Below are positions 33,363 to 42,765 of a stretch of DNA of 64,000 nucleotides, piece after piece. Below the pieces are notes generated by a model that ran no database searches, was not told where the DNA came from, and saw only the letters and a program-made list of their open reading frames with translations. The stretch comes from Oceanobacillus sp. HTM 045. Its GTDB lineage: Bacteria > Pseudomonadota > Alphaproteobacteria > Rhodobacterales > Rhodobacteraceae. Made by a program: the position numbers and the translations under genes. Every line of letters starts with the position of its first letter. The stretch's first letter is position 1. The stretch covers positions 372,001 through 436,000 of the forward strand of contig WNWL01000002.1 in assembly GCA_009733745.1 (NCBI GenBank), given 5' to 3'.

Positions 33363-35582
33363 TCAGGCCGCCTGCACCTTCGGGCCGAACCGCCCGTAGA
33401 AGCTCTCGCCCTTGGCCGCGAGGTCGCGCAGGAGCTTCGGCGCGGCGAAACGCTCGCCGAACCGCGCGGCGAGATCTTCGCAGATCTCCACCGCCCGCTT
33501 CGCCCCGAGAATGTCGAGCCAGGAGAGCGGCCCGCCCGACCACGGCGCGAAGCCCCAGCCGAGGATCGCACCCACGTCGCCCTCGCGAATGTCCATCAGC
33601 ACGCCTTCCTCCAGCGCGCGAACGGCCTCCAGCGCCTGCGCCATCATCAGCCGGTGCTGCACGTCCTCCAGCTCCGGCTGGTCGCCCGCCACCGGCCAGA
33701 GCACCCGCAGCTCGGGCCAGATGCCCTGCCGCTTGCCCTTCTCGTCATAGGCGTAGAACCCGGCCTTGTTCTTGCGGCCGAGGCGCTCCTTCTCCTCGAC
33801 CAGCACATGCAGCACCTCGTCCGCCGGGCTCTCCGGGTAGGCGTCGCCCATCGCCGCCTTGGTCGCCTTGGCGATCTTCAGGCCGAGGTCGAGCGAGGTC
33901 TCGTCGGTAAGCTGGAGCGGCCCGAGCGGCATCCCCATCTGCTTGGCGGCGTTCTCGATCAGCGCCGGCTCCACGCCCTCGGCCAGCATCCGCACGCCCT
34001 CGTTGACGTAAGGAAGGATGCAGCGGTTGGCGTAGAAGAACCGCGCGTCGTTCACCACGATCGGGGTCTTGCGGATCTGGCGCACGAAATCGAGCGCCTT
34101 GGCCACCGCCTCGTCGCCGGTCTCCTGGCCCTTGATGATCTCGACCAGGTTCATCTTGTGGACCGGCGAGAAGAAGTGGATGCCGATATACCGCCCCGGC
34201 CGCTTCGACGCCTTGGCAAGGTCGCTGATCGGCAGGGTGGAGGTGTTGGTGGCGAAGATCGCGTCCTCCGGGATCACCGCCTCGGCCATCTCCGTCACCT
34301 TCGCCTTGAGGCCCGGGTCCTCGAACACCGCCTCGACGATCAGGTCGCAGCCGTCCAGCTTCGCGTAGTCCGGCGTCGCGGTGACGCGGGCCAGCACCTC
34401 GGCCGACTTCTCCTCGGTGATGCGCTTCTTCTTCACGCTGTCGGCCAGCAGGTCGGCGATCCCGGCGCGGCCCCTGTCCGCGCTCTCCTGGTCGCGGTCG
34501 ATCAGCACGACTTCCATCCCGGCATTGGCCGAGACATAGGCGATGCCCGCGCCCATCATGCCGGCGCCCAGCACGCCGAGCTTCCTGACGCTCATGTCCG
34601 GCACGCCCTCGGGGCGCACCGCGCCCTTCTCCAGCGCCTGCTTGTTGATGAAGAGCGAGCGGATCATCGCCTCGCTCGACGGGTTCATCAGCACCGAGGT
34701 GAACCAGCGCGCCTCAATCTTCAGCGCGGTGTCGAACGGCACCATCGCACCCTCGTAGACCGCCGAGAGCATCGCCTTCGCCGCCGGGTAGACGCCCTGC
34801 GTCTTGCCATGCGTCATCACGATGCCGCCGAGGAAGGTCTGGAAGCCCGCCGGGTGGTACGGCCCGCCGCCGGGGATCTTGTGGCCCTTCTCGTCCCAGG
34901 GCTTCACCGCGTCCTTCTCGGTCGCGTTCTTCACCCAGTCCTTCGCGCGGGCCAGCAGCTCATCCGCCGGGACCACGTCGTCGATCACGCCCGCGGCCTT
35001 GACCTTCGCCGGGGCCTGCATCTTGCCTTCCAGCAGGAACGGGGCCGCGCCCATCACGCCCAGCATCCGGATCAGCCGCGTGGTGCCGCCCGAGCCGGGG
35101 AAGATGCCGACGAGGATTTCCGGCAGGCCGAGCCGCGCCTTCGGATTGTCGGCGCAGATCCGCCGGTGGCAGGCCAGCGCGATCTCCATGCCGATGCCCG
35201 CCGCGGTGCCGGGCGAGGCCCAGCAGACCGGCTTGCCGCCCTTGTTGGTCTTGGGGTCCGCGCCGGCGCGCTCGATCTTGCGCAGCACCCGGTGCAGGTC
35301 CATCACGAAGCCGAAGATCGTCTCCGCCGGGTTGCCGCCCATCGACGCGGCCTTGGCCTTCATCTTGGCAATGACGTTGAGGTCCATCCCCCCGGCAAAG
35401 TCCTTCTTCGCCGAGGTGATGACGACGCCCTTCACCGCGTCGTCGGCGAGGGCCTTGTCGATACCCTCGTCCAGCTCCCTGATGCCCCGCTCGTTCAGCA
35501 CGTTCATGCTCGCGCCCGGCAGGTCCCAGGTCAGCGTGGCGATCCCGTCGGCATCGACGTCGTAGTGGAAAATCTCGGTCAT
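33363..35582 (-). CDS. fadJ: Multifunctional enoyl-CoA hydratase / 3-hydroxyacyl-CoA dehydrogenase
   Basis: 739 aa. Carries out hydration and NAD-dependent oxidation in beta-oxidation. The N-terminal crotonase domain (~1-290) has G-T-A-A-G-I-G-M-E-I-A-L-A-C-H and L-G-L-P-E-I-L-V-G-I-F-P-G-S-G-G-T-x-R-L. The dehydrogenase domain (~310-620) opens with G-V-L-G-A-G-M-M-G-A-G-I, has F-A-T-N-T-S-T-L-P-I and H-F-F-S-P-V-H-K-M-N-L-V-E-I-I-K-G. ATG 35580-35582 is preceded by GGAGG. FadJ versus FadB is assigned by size and by its separate thiolase gene. Confidence 0.9.
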   Translation of the reverse strand: MTEIFHYDVDADGIATLTWDLPGASMNVLNERGIRELDEGIDKALADDAVKGVVITSAKKDFAGGMDLNVIAKMKAKAASMGGNPAETIFGFVMDLHRVLRKIERAGADPKTNKGGKPVCWASPGTAAGIGMEIALACHRRICADNPKARLGLPEILVGIFPGSGGTTRLIRMLGVMGAAPFLLEGKMQAPAKVKAAGVIDDVVPADELLARAKDWVKNATEKDAVKPWDEKGHKIPGGGPYHPAGFQTFLGGIVMTHGKTQGVYPAAKAMLSAVYEGAMVPFDTALKIEARWFTSVLMNPSSEAMIRSLFINKQALEKGAVRPEGVPDMSVRKLGVLGAGMMGAGIAYVSANAGMEVVLIDRDQESADRGRAGIADLLADSVKKKRITEEKSAEVLARVTATPDYAKLDGCDLIVEAVFEDPGLKAKVTEMAEAVIPEDAIFATNTSTLPISDLAKASKRPGRYIGIHFFSPVHKMNLVEIIKGQETGDEAVAKALDFVRQIRKTPIVVNDARFFYANRCILPYVNEGVRMLAEGVEPALIENAAKQMGMPLGPLQLTDETSLDLGLKIAKATKAAMGDAYPESPADEVLHVLVEEKERLGRKNKAGFYAYDEKGKRQGIWPELRVLWPVAGDQPELEDVQHRLMMAQALEAVRALEEGVLMDIREGDVGAILGWGFAPWSGGPLSWLDILGAKRAVEICEDLAARFGERFAAPKLLRDLAAKGESFYGRFGPKVQAA

Positions 35583-35604
35583 GCGTGGTCCTCCCCGTTC
35601 GGGT

Positions 35605-36066
35605 TCATTCAAGGGGCGTTCCATCGCGGCGTACGAACCGCGTGGAGCCGGGTTCATCGACGCAGATCATGTCCACGTCGGCATAGTGGCAGCGGTCCCG
35701 CGCGGGGCGGGTGCCGATTTCCAGGAACCGGGCGGTGGCATCGCCGCGGTTCTCGAAGTGGTGCGCGTTGGCGTCGCCGCCGGGAAAGCCCGCGGCCTCG
35801 CCGGGGCCGATCTCGGTCTCGCCGCTGTCGTCGATCAGGGTCAGCGTGCCTTCCAGCACGAAGACCATCTCGTCCTCGACCTCGTGCCAGTGCCGGAGCG
35901 ACGAGCGCGCGCCGGGCGGGAGGGTCGTCAGGTTGACCCCCATCGTCGTCAGGCCCGCCGCGTCGCCGAGGCGGATGCGGCGGCGGTCCGCGAACTCGTC
36001 CTTCAGGGTGCCGGGATAGTCGGACCCGACCCAGACCGGCGCGGTCTGCATGTCGACCTTGGGCAT
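35605..36066 (-). CDS. Cupin-domain protein
   Basis: 153 aa. Single cupin beta-barrel with the metal motif H-W-H-x-V-E-D-E-M-V-F-V-L-E-G and the second motif G-D-x-N-A-H-H-F-x-N-R. Its ATG shares one base with the preceding stop (TGATG). It sits between the NTF2-like gene and fadJ in the operon. Function unknown; similar short cupins are often dioxygenases or sensors. Confidence 0.75.
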   Translation of the reverse strand: MPKVDMQTAPVWVGSDYPGTLKDEFADRRRIRLGDAAGLTTMGVNLTTLPPGARSSLRHWHEVEDEMVFVLEGTLTLIDDSGETEIGPGEAAGFPGGDANAHHFENRGDATARFLEIGTRPARDRCHYADVDMICVDEPGSTRFVRRDGTPLE

Positions 36067-36485
36067 CAGGCTGCTCCTTCCGGCCGCGGCACGACGATGG
36101 GCCATTCCTCGTTGGTCAGCGAGTCCGACAGCATCGCGACCTTCCAGCCGTCGCCGTCACGCCGGGCGATGGCCTCGCTGTCGAACGGCGCCACGACCCG
36201 CGCACCGTGGCGCATGACGTGGGTCTGGAAGCTGATCGACAGCAGCCGCGAGCCGATCTTGCGCTCCGACTTCACCAGCCGGATCAGGTCGGTCACCATC
36301 AGCGTGCGGTACATCGAGACCGCGCTGCGGAACCCGTGCACCAGCTTCTCCCGGTTCTCCAGCACGAAGGTCTTCGTTCGCGTCACGATGACGAAGGGCA
36401 CGGCGGTGTGGGCGAGATAGCGCTCCAGGTCGTCGGCCATCACCGCGCCGGCAACCTCGTCGAGCAGCGCCTGCCCGCCCAGCAT
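36066..36485 (-). CDS. NTF2-like (SnoaL/DUF4440-type) protein
   Basis: 139 aa, alpha+beta with an NTF2-like layout: helix [19 protein letters not shown], then alternate strands, ending S-L-T-N-E-E-W-P. No catalytic residues can be assigned. It starts 3 nt after the thiolase stop and overlaps the cupin gene by one base. Confidence 0.6.
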   Translation of the reverse strand: MLGGQALLDEVAGAVMADDLERYLAHTAVPFVIVTRTKTFVLENREKLVHGFRSAVSMYRTLMVTDLIRLVKSERKIGSRLLSISFQTHVMRHGARVVAPFDSEAIARRDGDGWKVAMLSDSLTNEEWPIVVPRPEGAA

Positions 36486-36488
36486 CGC

Positions 36489-37700
36489 TCAGACCCGCTC
36501 GATGATCGTGGCCGCTCCCATGCCGGAGGCGACGCAGAGCGTGATCAGCGCGGTCTCCTTGTCCGACCGCTCCAGCTCGTCCAGCGCCGTGCCGAGGATC
36601 ATCGCCCCCGTCGCGCCCAGCGGGTGGCCGAGCGCGATCGCGCCGCCGTTCGGGTTCACCTTCGCGTGGTCCGCGTCGAAGGCCTGCATGAAGCGCAGCA
36701 CCACCGCGGCGAAGGCCTCGTTGACCTCGAACAGGTCGATGTCGCCGATCGACATGCCCGACGCGGCGAGGATCTTCTCGGTCGCCGGCACCGGGCCGGT
36801 CAGCATGATCGTGGGCTCCGTGCCGGTCTTGCAGGTGGCGCGGATGCGCGCGCGCGGCTTCAGGCCGAGCCGCTCGCCCGCCTCCTTCGAGCCGACCAGC
36901 ACCGCCGCGGCACCGTCGACGATGCCAGACGAGTTGCCCGCGTGGTGGACGTGGTTGATCCGCTCCACCTCCGGGTATTTCAGGATCGCCACCGCGTCGA
37001 AGCCCGGCATCGCCTCGCCCATCTGCTTGAAGGAGGGGTTCAGCCCGCCCAGCGACTGCATGTCGGTGTCCGGGCGCAGGAACTCGTCCTTCTCCAGGAT
37101 GGTGATGCCGTTCTGGTCCTTCACCGGCACGACGGACCGGTCGAAATGCCCCGCCGACTGCGCCGCGTGGGCGCGCTTCTGGCTCTCGACCGCGTAGGCG
37201 TCGACGTCGTCGCGCGAGAAGCCGTACTTGGTCGCGATCAGGTCGGCGGAGATGCCCTGCGGCACGAAATAGGTCTTCATCGCGAGATAGGGGTCAACGC
37301 CGATGGCGAAGCCGTCGGAGCCCATCGGCACCCGGCTCATCATCTCGACCCCGCCGGCGACATAGAGATCGCCCGCGCCGCCCCTGATCTGGTTGGCGGC
37401 GAGGTTCACCGCCTCCAGCCCCGAGGCGCAGAAGCGGTTGATGTGCAGCCCCGGCGCGCGCTCGTCCCAGCCGGCATAGAGCACTGCCGAGCGCGCGATC
37501 TCGCCGCCCTGCTCGCCCACCGCGGTGACGCAGCCCCAGATCACATCCTCGACCTGCTCGGTCGGCAGGTCGTTGCGCTCGCGCAGCGCGTTCAGCACGT
37601 TGGCCGACAGCGCCAGCGAGGTGACCTCGTGCAGGCTGCCGTCCTTCTTCCCCTTGCCGCGCGGGCTGCGCACGGCGTCGTAGATATAGGCCTCGGTCAT
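36489..37700 (-). CDS. fadA: Acetyl-CoA acyltransferase (thiolase)
   Basis: 403 aa. Thiolytic cleavage of 3-ketoacyl-CoA. The nucleophile Cys is in [11 protein letters not shown], the catalytic His in [12 protein letters not shown], and the second Cys in [12 protein letters not shown] 37698-37700 follows AAGGAGG and overlaps the GFA-gene stop (ATGA). With fadJ and the acyl-CoA dehydrogenase it completes a beta-oxidation cycle. Confidence 0.9.
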   Translation of the reverse strand: MTEAYIYDAVRSPRGKGKKDGSLHEVTSLALSANVLNALRERNDLPTEQVEDVIWGCVTAVGEQGGEIARSAVLYAGWDERAPGLHINRFCASGLEAVNLAANQIRGGAGDLYVAGGVEMMSRVPMGSDGFAIGVDPYLAMKTYFVPQGISADLIATKYGFSRDDVDAYAVESQKRAHAAQSAGHFDRSVVPVKDQNGITILEKDEFLRPDTDMQSLGGLNPSFKQMGEAMPGFDAVAILKYPEVERINHVHHAGNSSGIVDGAAAVLVGSKEAGERLGLKPRARIRATCKTGTEPTIMLTGPVPATEKILAASGMSIGDIDLFEVNEAFAAVVLRFMQAFDADHAKVNPNGGAIALGHPLGATGAMILGTALDELERSDKETALITLCVASGMGAATIIERV

Positions 37701-38173
37701 CTTTCCTCCTTGGCCGCTTCCGCGGCCTGGTATTGAAGTGATCTTATCTCTTGCGCCGCCGGGTTGTTCTCGGCGGTGGTCTCCTCCGGCAGCGCGGCCA
37801 GCGCCGCGACCCAGCCGAGCCGGCCCTCGGTGCCGCAGACATGGTCCGGCGGCGCGGCCTCCGGGTCGTCCAGCGTGCCGGTCATCAGCTCGTACTCGTC
37901 GCTGCCGAAATCCTGCATGAAGAGCGGCGTGCCGCAGTCGCGGCAGAAGCCCCGCTCGGAGATGTTCGAGCTGGCATACCGCCCCGGCACTCCCTCCCAG
38001 ATCACGCCGCGCGCGGTCACCAGCGGCGCGAAGGCGTTGCCGGTGGCGCGCTGGCACATCCGGCAATGGCAGACGCCGCAGGCGCCCAGCGGCTCCGTGA
38101 CCCGGTAGCGCACGGCGCCGCACTGGCAGCCGCCGGTGGCATGGGTGGTCGCGTATCCGGCCTGCTCGCTCAT
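37697..38173 (-). CDS. GFA-family zinc protein
   Basis: 158 aa. Fold of glutathione-dependent formaldehyde-activating enzymes. Three Zn-binding Cys groups are visible: [18 protein letters not shown] and [10 protein letters not shown]. Most members have no proven activity with formaldehyde. The gene overlaps both neighbours by four bases (ATGA), so GST, GFA and thiolase are translationally coupled. Confidence 0.85.
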   Translation of the reverse strand: MSEQAGYATTHATGGCQCGAVRYRVTEPLGACGVCHCRMCQRATGNAFAPLVTARGVIWEGVPGRYASSNISERGFCRDCGTPLFMQDFGSDEYELMTGTLDDPEAAPPDHVCGTEGRLGWVAALAALPEETTAENNPAAQEIRSLQYQAAEAAKEER

Positions 38174-38808
38174 TGCCCGATCGGGTGCCCCGGCATGAGC
38201 TCGTAAGGGTGCTTCCAGCCCGGCAGCGCGCGGATGCGCTCCTTCCAGGCGGTCACGCTGGGCCACTCCGCCGCCCAGTCGTACGGGAACTCGTCCTCGT
38301 AGAACATGTAGCCCGCGCAGGAGAGGTCCGCCGTGGTCATCTGGTCCGACGCGATCCAGTCGCGGCCCTTCAGGTGGCGCTCCAGCGTCTTCATCGCCGC
38401 CCGCGCCCGGCCTTCGAGGAAGGCGATCACGTCGTCGCTCACCGCCCCTTTCGGCGCGAAGTTGACGAGGAAGCGCCAGGTCGCGTGGTAGGAGGTGAGC
38501 TTGTGATTGTCCCAGAAGGTCCAGCGCAGCACCTCTCGCCGCTCCACTGCGCTGCGCGGCGCGAAGGAGCCGACCAGCCCGCCGAGATAGTCGAGGATCA
38601 CGCCCGACTGGCTGAGGCGGGTGTCCCTGTGCTCCAGCACCGGCACCTCGCCCATCTCGTTCAGCTCCAGGAATTCCGGGTCGCGCACCCCGCCCTTGAA
38701 GAAATCGACGAACACGGGCTCCCAGTCGGCCCCCGCCAGTTCCAGCAGCAGCGCCGCCTTGTAGGCGTTGCCGGACTGGGCGAAGCAATGCAGGGTGAAC
38801 TCGGCCAT
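38170..38808 (-). CDS. Glutathione S-transferase family protein
   Basis: 212 aa. N-terminal thioredoxin-fold domain with [12 protein letters not shown] (active Ser/Asn region) and the E-V-P-V-L-E-H-x-x-x-x-L-S-Q-S GSH-binding loop; C-terminal helical domain from residue ~85. It overlaps the small upstream gene (TGATG) and the GFA gene (ATGA). In this operon it may detoxify electrophilic enoyl or thiol intermediates. Confidence 0.85.
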   Translation of the reverse strand: MAEFTLHCFAQSGNAYKAALLLELAGADWEPVFVDFFKGGVRDPEFLELNEMGEVPVLEHRDTRLSQSGVILDYLGGLVGSFAPRSAVERREVLRWTFWDNHKLTSYHATWRFLVNFAPKGAVSDDVIAFLEGRARAAMKTLERHLKGRDWIASDQMTTADLSCAGYMFYEDEFPYDWAAEWPSVTAWKERIRALPGWKHPYELMPGHPIGQ

Positions 38809-39029
38809 CAGGTCTCTCCTCCGGGGGTGCCGTACTCGGCGATGAAGTCGCGGAACGCGGCCTCCAGTCTCGCCTTATCGGCGTAATCGTCCAGCCGTTC
38901 CAACAGAACCGTGAGCAGGTAGTTGTTGGAGAGCCCCCAGGTTTCGTTAAGCTGGCGCAGCCGCCCGTAGGCCGCCTCGGTGAGATTCATCCGGCTCCGC
39001 ACCGGGAGGGGGAGGCGCTTGGCGGGCAT
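38808..39029 (-). CDS. Small ribbon-helix-helix-like protein inside the beta-oxidation operon
   Basis: 73 aa. Basic N-terminal strand (P-A-K-R-L-P-L-P-V-R-S-R-M-N-L) followed by two helices (T-E-A-A-Y-G-R-L-R-Q-L-N-E-T and S-N-N-Y-L-L-T-V-L-L-E-R-L-D-D-Y), the layout of MetJ/Arc/CopG DNA-binding proteins with the helix-helix turn at G-L-S-N. I chose ATG 39027-39029; the frame continues upstream but without a better start. It overlaps the GST gene by one base, so it is expressed with the operon. A 26-bp palindrome lies about 200 bp upstream. Role as autoregulator is inferred. Confidence 0.6.
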   Translation of the reverse strand: MPAKRLPLPVRSRMNLTEAAYGRLRQLNETWGLSNNYLLTVLLERLDDYADKARLEAAFRDFIAEYGTPGGET

Positions 39030-39094
39030 GGTTACAGGTCTTTCCCTTGCGGTTCCGGCCATCGGCCGTCGAGGTGCACGGCAGCCCACTCGTC

Positions 39095-39113
39095 TTGCCC
39101 GGCCTCGGGCCGG
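39095..39113 (-). terminator. GC-rich hairpin upstream of the small regulator gene
   Basis: GCCCGGCC and GGCCGGGC arms around a very short loop near 39095-39113, in the leader of the 73-aa gene. It resembles the stem sequence of the inverted repeats near 61.0 and 63.1 kb but lacks their flanking sequence. It may be an attenuator between the acyl-CoA dehydrogenase gene and the rest of the operon. Confidence 0.3.
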
Positions 39114-39222
39114 GCGGCGCCCGACCCTGCTCCGGAGCTTCGGGCGATGCATCGCCGATAACCGCGATCCGTTGCCACCATCTGCACCGTTAACTCTTTT
39201 TCCCTGGCCTTTCAGCAGGTTA

Positions 39223-39248
39223 CGCCGGTTGCAACCTTGCAACCGGCG
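39223..39248. promoter_or_regulatory. 26-bp perfect palindrome between the acyl-CoA dehydrogenase and small regulator genes
   Basis: CGCCGGTTGCAA (39223-39234), CC, TTGCAACCGGCG (39237-39248). Inside it TTGCAACC is repeated directly at 8-bp spacing, and GGTTGCAACC is itself a dyad. It starts 21 nt after the dehydrogenase stop. No U-tract follows on the minus strand, so an operator is at least as likely as a terminator. Confidence 0.6.
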
Positions 39249-39269
39249 CAAATGACGCCTGGGTCCGGC

Positions 39270-41063
39270 TCAGAACGCCTCCGCCGGCAGGTCCATCACC
39301 GGCTCCGCGCCGCTCTCGATGCGGGCGAGGCGCAGCTTGGTCTCCGGCAGCAGGCGCTTCATGTAGTAGCGGCCCGTGGCGATCTTGTTCTCGTAGAACG
39401 CCCGGTCCTCCGCCCCGTTCTGGAGCGCGGTCGCCGCCGCCTTGGCCATCCGGGTCCAGGCCATGCCGAGGCAGACATGCCCGAGCATGTGCAGGAAGTC
39501 GTTCGAGCCCGCCAGCGCCGCGTTGGGGTTCTTCATCCCGGCCTGCATGAAGAACATCGCCGCCTGCTGCAGGTCCTTCGAGGCGCTCTTGAGCGGCTCC
39601 AGGAACTCGCGGGCGAGGCTGAGGTCGTCCTCGTTCGCCTTGATGTAGCCCTTGATGTAGTCGAAGAAGGTCATGATCGGCTTGCCGCCCTTCATGGGCA
39701 GCTTGCGGCCCACGAGGTCCAGCGCCTGCACGCCGTTCGCGCCCTCGTAGATCATCGCGATCCGGGCGTCGCGCACGAACTGCGACTGGCCCCATTCCTC
39801 GATATAGCCATGCCCGCCGAACACCTGCTGCGCCATGATGGTGCATTCCAGGCCCTTGTCGGTCAGGAACGCCTTCAGCACCGGGGTCAGGAGCGCGATG
39901 ATCATGCCCGCGTCCTCGCGCATCTGCGCGTCCTCGTGGCGCTTCTCCATGTCGATCATGGTCGCGCCCCAGAGCAGGAACGCCCGCGCGCCCTCGATGA
40001 AGGACTTCTGGTCCAGCAGCATCCGCCGCACGTCCGGGTGGACGATGATCGGGTCCGCCGGGCCGTCCGGGTTCTTCTCGCCGGTCACGTCGCGGCCCTG
40101 CAGCCGGTCCTTCGCGTAGGCGGCGGCGTTCTGGTAGGCGGCCTCGGCCACGGCGAGGCCCTGCATGCCGACCATCAGGCGGGCCTCGTTCATCATCGTG
40201 AACATGGCGCGCAGGCCCTTGTTGGGCTCGCCGACCAGCCAGCCGGTCGCGTCGTCGTAGTTCATCACGCAGGTCGAGTTGCCGTGGATGCCCATCTTCT
40301 CCTCGACCTTGCCGCAGACGACGCCGTTGCGGTCGCCCAGCGAGCCGTCGTCGTTGACGAGGAATTTCGGCACCACGAAGAGCGAGATGCCCTTCACCCC
40401 CTCCGGCGCGTCCGGCATCCGCGCGAGGACGAGGTGGATGATGTTCTCCGCCAGGTCGTGCTCGCCCGAGGAGATGAAGATCTTCTGCCCCGAGACGCGG
40501 TACGAGCCGTCATCCTGCGGCACCGCCTTGGTGCGCAGCATGCCGAGGTCGGTGCCGCAATGCGGCTCGGTCAGGTTCATCGTCCCGGTCCACTCGCCCG
40601 AGACCAGCTTCGGCAGGTATTTCTGCTTCAGCTCGTCCGAACCATGCGCGTGCAGCGCCGAGTAGGCGCCATGCGTCAGGCCCGGGTACATCATGAAGGC
40701 CATGTTCGCCGCCGACTGGATCTCGCCCACGGCGAGGTTCAGGACATGCGGCATGCCCTGCCCGCCATAGTCCGGGTCGCAGTCGAGGCCGGTCCAGCCG
40801 CCCTCGCGCAGCAGGTCCATCGCCTCCCGGAACCCGTCCGGCGTGCGCACCACGCCGTTCTCCAGCGTGCAGCCCTGCACGTCGCCGGTGACGTTGATCG
40901 GCGCCAGCACCTCGGAAGCGATCTTGCCCGCCTCCTCCAGCACGGCGCCGGTGAAGTCGTCGGTCATCTCCTCGTAACCGGCGATCTCGGGCATCTCCTG
41001 CACCCGCAGCGCCTCGTGCAAAACGAAGCGGAAATCGCGGAGGGGGGCGGTGTAGCTCGGCAT
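39270..41063 (-). CDS. Long-form acyl-CoA dehydrogenase (DmdC-like)
   Basis: 597 aa, the size of DmdC-type (3-methylmercaptopropionyl-CoA) and related long acyl-CoA dehydrogenases rather than ~380-aa ones. It begins [15 protein letters not shown], then [22 protein letters not shown], an F-A-D-binding [12 protein letters not shown], with the catalytic Glu region [15 protein letters not shown], and an extra C-terminal helical domain. The DmdC name cannot be given without phylogeny; general acyl-CoA substrates are equally likely in this fadJ/fadA operon. Confidence 0.85.
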   Translation of the reverse strand: MPSYTAPLRDFRFVLHEALRVQEMPEIAGYEEMTDDFTGAVLEEAGKIASEVLAPINVTGDVQGCTLENGVVRTPDGFREAMDLLREGGWTGLDCDPDYGGQGMPHVLNLAVGEIQSAANMAFMMYPGLTHGAYSALHAHGSDELKQKYLPKLVSGEWTGTMNLTEPHCGTDLGMLRTKAVPQDDGSYRVSGQKIFISSGEHDLAENIIHLVLARMPDAPEGVKGISLFVVPKFLVNDDGSLGDRNGVVCGKVEEKMGIHGNSTCVMNYDDATGWLVGEPNKGLRAMFTMMNEARLMVGMQGLAVAEAAYQNAAAYAKDRLQGRDVTGEKNPDGPADPIIVHPDVRRMLLDQKSFIEGARAFLLWGATMIDMEKRHEDAQMREDAGMIIALLTPVLKAFLTDKGLECTIMAQQVFGGHGYIEEWGQSQFVRDARIAMIYEGANGVQALDLVGRKLPMKGGKPIMTFFDYIKGYIKANEDDLSLAREFLEPLKSASKDLQQAAMFFMQAGMKNPNAALAGSNDFLHMLGHVCLGMAWTRMAKAAATALQNGAEDRAFYENKIATGRYYMKRLLPETKLRLARIESGAEPVMDLPAEAF

Positions 41064-41125
41064 CGGGTCTCTCTCCCTGGAACGTTCTCTGGTGGGACGC
41101 TTGCAGTCGGGTGGTGTCGTGAAGA

Positions 41126-41151
41126 CGCGGGCGCGGCGAACGGCGCCCGCG
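41126..41151 (-). terminator. Hairpin between merR and the acyl-CoA dehydrogenase gene
   Basis: CGCGGGCGC (41126-41134), 8-nt loop, GCGCCCGCG (41143-41151), directly after the merR stop on the minus strand. With no U-run it may attenuate rather than stop transcription into the operon. Confidence 0.45.
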
Positions 41152-41154
41152 CCC

Positions 41155-41562
41155 TTATTCCGCGGCCTCGGCGGCGGAGGCGGCGATCCGGCTCTCCAGG
41201 ATCCGCTGGGCCTGCGCGATGTGCTCTTCCAGGTCGACGATCGCCGCGTCCAGCTCGGCCCGCTTGGCGCGCAGCTCGTCCAGATGACGGTGGCCGGCGT
41301 CGATCGTCGCGGTGATCTGCGTCACCCCGCCATCGTCGGCGTGGTAGAGGTCCAGCAGGTCCTTGATCTCGTTCAGCGAGAAGCCGAAGCGCTTGCCGCG
41401 CAGGATCAGGATCAGCCGCGCCCGGTCGGCATGGGTAAAGATCCGCCGCTGCCCGTCACGGATCGGGCTCAGCAGTTCCTTCTGCTCGTAGAAGCGCAAC
41501 GCCCGCGGCGTCACGTCGAACTCGGCGCAAAGCTCGCCGATCGAATAGGTCTTGTCCGGCAT
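41155..41562 (-). CDS. MerR-family transcriptional regulator (LiuR-like)
   Basis: 135 aa. MerR winged helix at the N-terminus ([26 protein letters not shown]) followed by the R-x-Y/F-x-x-x-D-R-A-R-L hinge and a long dimerisation coiled coil to residue ~125. No metal-binding Cys, so this is the organic-ligand/acyl-CoA class seen for LiuR/PnbR. I chose ATG 41560-41562 with GGAG eight bases upstream; two earlier ATGs (41571, 41586) fit less well. It leads the beta-oxidation genes, and its own promoter has MerR architecture. Confidence 0.88.
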   Translation of the reverse strand: MPDKTYSIGELCAEFDVTPRALRFYEQKELLSPIRDGQRRIFTHADRARLILILRGKRFGFSLNEIKDLLDLYHADDGGVTQITATIDAGHRHLDELRAKRAELDAAIVDLEEHIAQAQRILESRIAASAAEAAE

Positions 41563-41592
41563 GTCGAACATCTCCGAATGAATCACTGGGCG

Positions 41593-41623
41593 TGGATATG
41601 GCTGACGTTAACGTAAGCGTCAA
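41593..41623 (-). promoter_or_regulatory. merR promoter with 19-bp spacer and palindrome
   Basis: On the minus strand: -35 TTGACG (41618-41623), 19-bp spacer, -10 TATCCA (41593-41598). A near-perfect dyad TGACGTTAACGTAAGCGTCA (41603-41622, plus strand) lies in the spacer. Overlong spacers occupied by a dyad are the hallmark of promoters controlled by MerR proteins, so this is probably the autoregulated promoter. It may also act on the divergent thioesterase genes. Confidence 0.65.
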
Positions 41624-41779
41624 GACTCAACGCCTGCACGATTCCGTCACACCCCGCCCGCTGCCCACCTTGGGCACGAACGTTTCCCGCCCGCGGGAAG
41701 GCTTCGATCTGGCCCGAACCGCCCTGTCGACAAGCGCCGCGCGCCGATCTATCCCGGTCGCAGCAGCGCGAGGGCACGG

Positions 41780-42241
41780 ATGAGCGAGACGAGGGAAACC
41801 GCGGGCCTGTTCCCGGTCGGCAAGTACGACGCCGAGGGGAAGCTCCTCTCGGGGCTGCCGCACTCCGCCGAGATCGGCATGCGGATCCACCTCTCCCATG
41901 ACGGCGTGGCGGTGCTCTCGGTGCCCTACGACGCGCGGCTGGTCGGCGACCCCGAATCCGGCGTGCTGCACGGCGGCGTGGTCACGGCGCTGCTCGACAC
42001 CGCCTGCGGCTCGGCGGTGATGTCGAAGCTCTCGCCGAAGGGGCCCGTCGCCACGCTCGACCTGCGGATCGACTACATGCGCCCCGCCACGCCCGGCGCC
42101 ACCGTCACCGCCCGGGCCGAATGCTACCGGCTCACCCGCAACATCGGCTTCGCCCGCGCCGTCGCCTACCACGACGACCCCGAGAGCCCCATCGCTTCCG
42201 CCGCCGGGGCCTTCATCCACGGCCAGCGGGCCTCGGAATGA
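41780..42241 (+). CDS. PaaI-type hotdog thioesterase
   Basis: 153 aa. Hotdog-fold acyl-CoA thioesterase: G-V-L-H-G-G-V-V-T-A-L-L-D-T-A-C-G contains the H-G-G catalytic/oxyanion motif and the Asp/Thr helix residue, followed by T-L-D-L-R-I-D-Y-M-R-P-A. It is divergent from merR and 22 nt ahead of a second thioesterase. Probably releases dead-end acyl-CoAs during fatty acid or aromatic acid degradation. Confidence 0.85.
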   Translation: MSETRETAGLFPVGKYDAEGKLLSGLPHSAEIGMRIHLSHDGVAVLSVPYDARLVGDPESGVLHGGVVTALLDTACGSAVMSKLSPKGPVATLDLRIDYMRPATPGATVTARAECYRLTRNIGFARAVAYHDDPESPIASAAGAFIHGQRASE

Positions 42242-42263
42242 CCGCCGGAACGGGGACCACGCC

Positions 42264-42764
42264 ATGAACGACCGCCTTGAAGCCGCCGCCCGGCTGGAGG
42301 ACGCCCGCGACGCCGCCCTCGCCGCGCTGGGCGAGGCCGTGCCCTACCATCGCTTCCTCGGCGTCGGCTTCGAACGCCTGGGCGACGAGTTGACCGCGCG
42401 GCTCGAATACTCCGAGCGCCTGGTCGGCAACCCGATCCTGCCCGCGCTGCACGGCGGCGTCACCGGCGCCTTCCTCGAGATCGCCGCCATCACCCAGCTC
42501 GCCTGGGACCGGGTCTGGGAGATCATGCAGAAGGGCGGCCCCGAGGCCGAGGCCGTCGCCCGCGGCGAGTTCCGCCAATGGCCGAAGCCGGTCGACATCT
42601 CCATCGACTACCTCCGCTCCGGCCGCCCCCGCGACACCTACGCCCGCGCCCACGTCGTCAAGAAGGGCCGCCGCGTCGCCAATGTCCGGGTCGAGGCCTG
42701 GCAGGAAGAACGCGCCCGCCCCATCGCCGCCCTGCACGGCCATTTCCTGATGCCGGGGGCCTGA
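42264..42764 (+). CDS. PaaI-type hotdog thioesterase, second copy
   Basis: 166 aa. Same fold as the gene before it: A-L-H-G-G-V-T-G-A-F-L-E-I-A-A with the H-G-G motif but Glu in place of Asp in the helix, then P-V-D-I-S-I-D-Y-L-R-S-G. Divergent in sequence, so an old duplication or a different substrate. Cotranscribed with the first copy. Confidence 0.83.
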   Translation: MNDRLEAAARLEDARDAALAALGEAVPYHRFLGVGFERLGDELTARLEYSERLVGNPILPALHGGVTGAFLEIAAITQLAWDRVWEIMQKGGPEAEAVARGEFRQWPKPVDISIDYLRSGRPRDTYARAHVVKKGRRVANVRVEAWQEERARPIAALHGHFLMPGA

Positions 42765-42765
42765 C

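Noticed and set aside
39223..39248. Palindrome as an intrinsic terminator of the acyl-CoA dehydrogenase gene
   Set aside because: No T-run follows on the minus strand and it contains a direct repeat; kept as a probable operator, though a terminator cannot be excluded.
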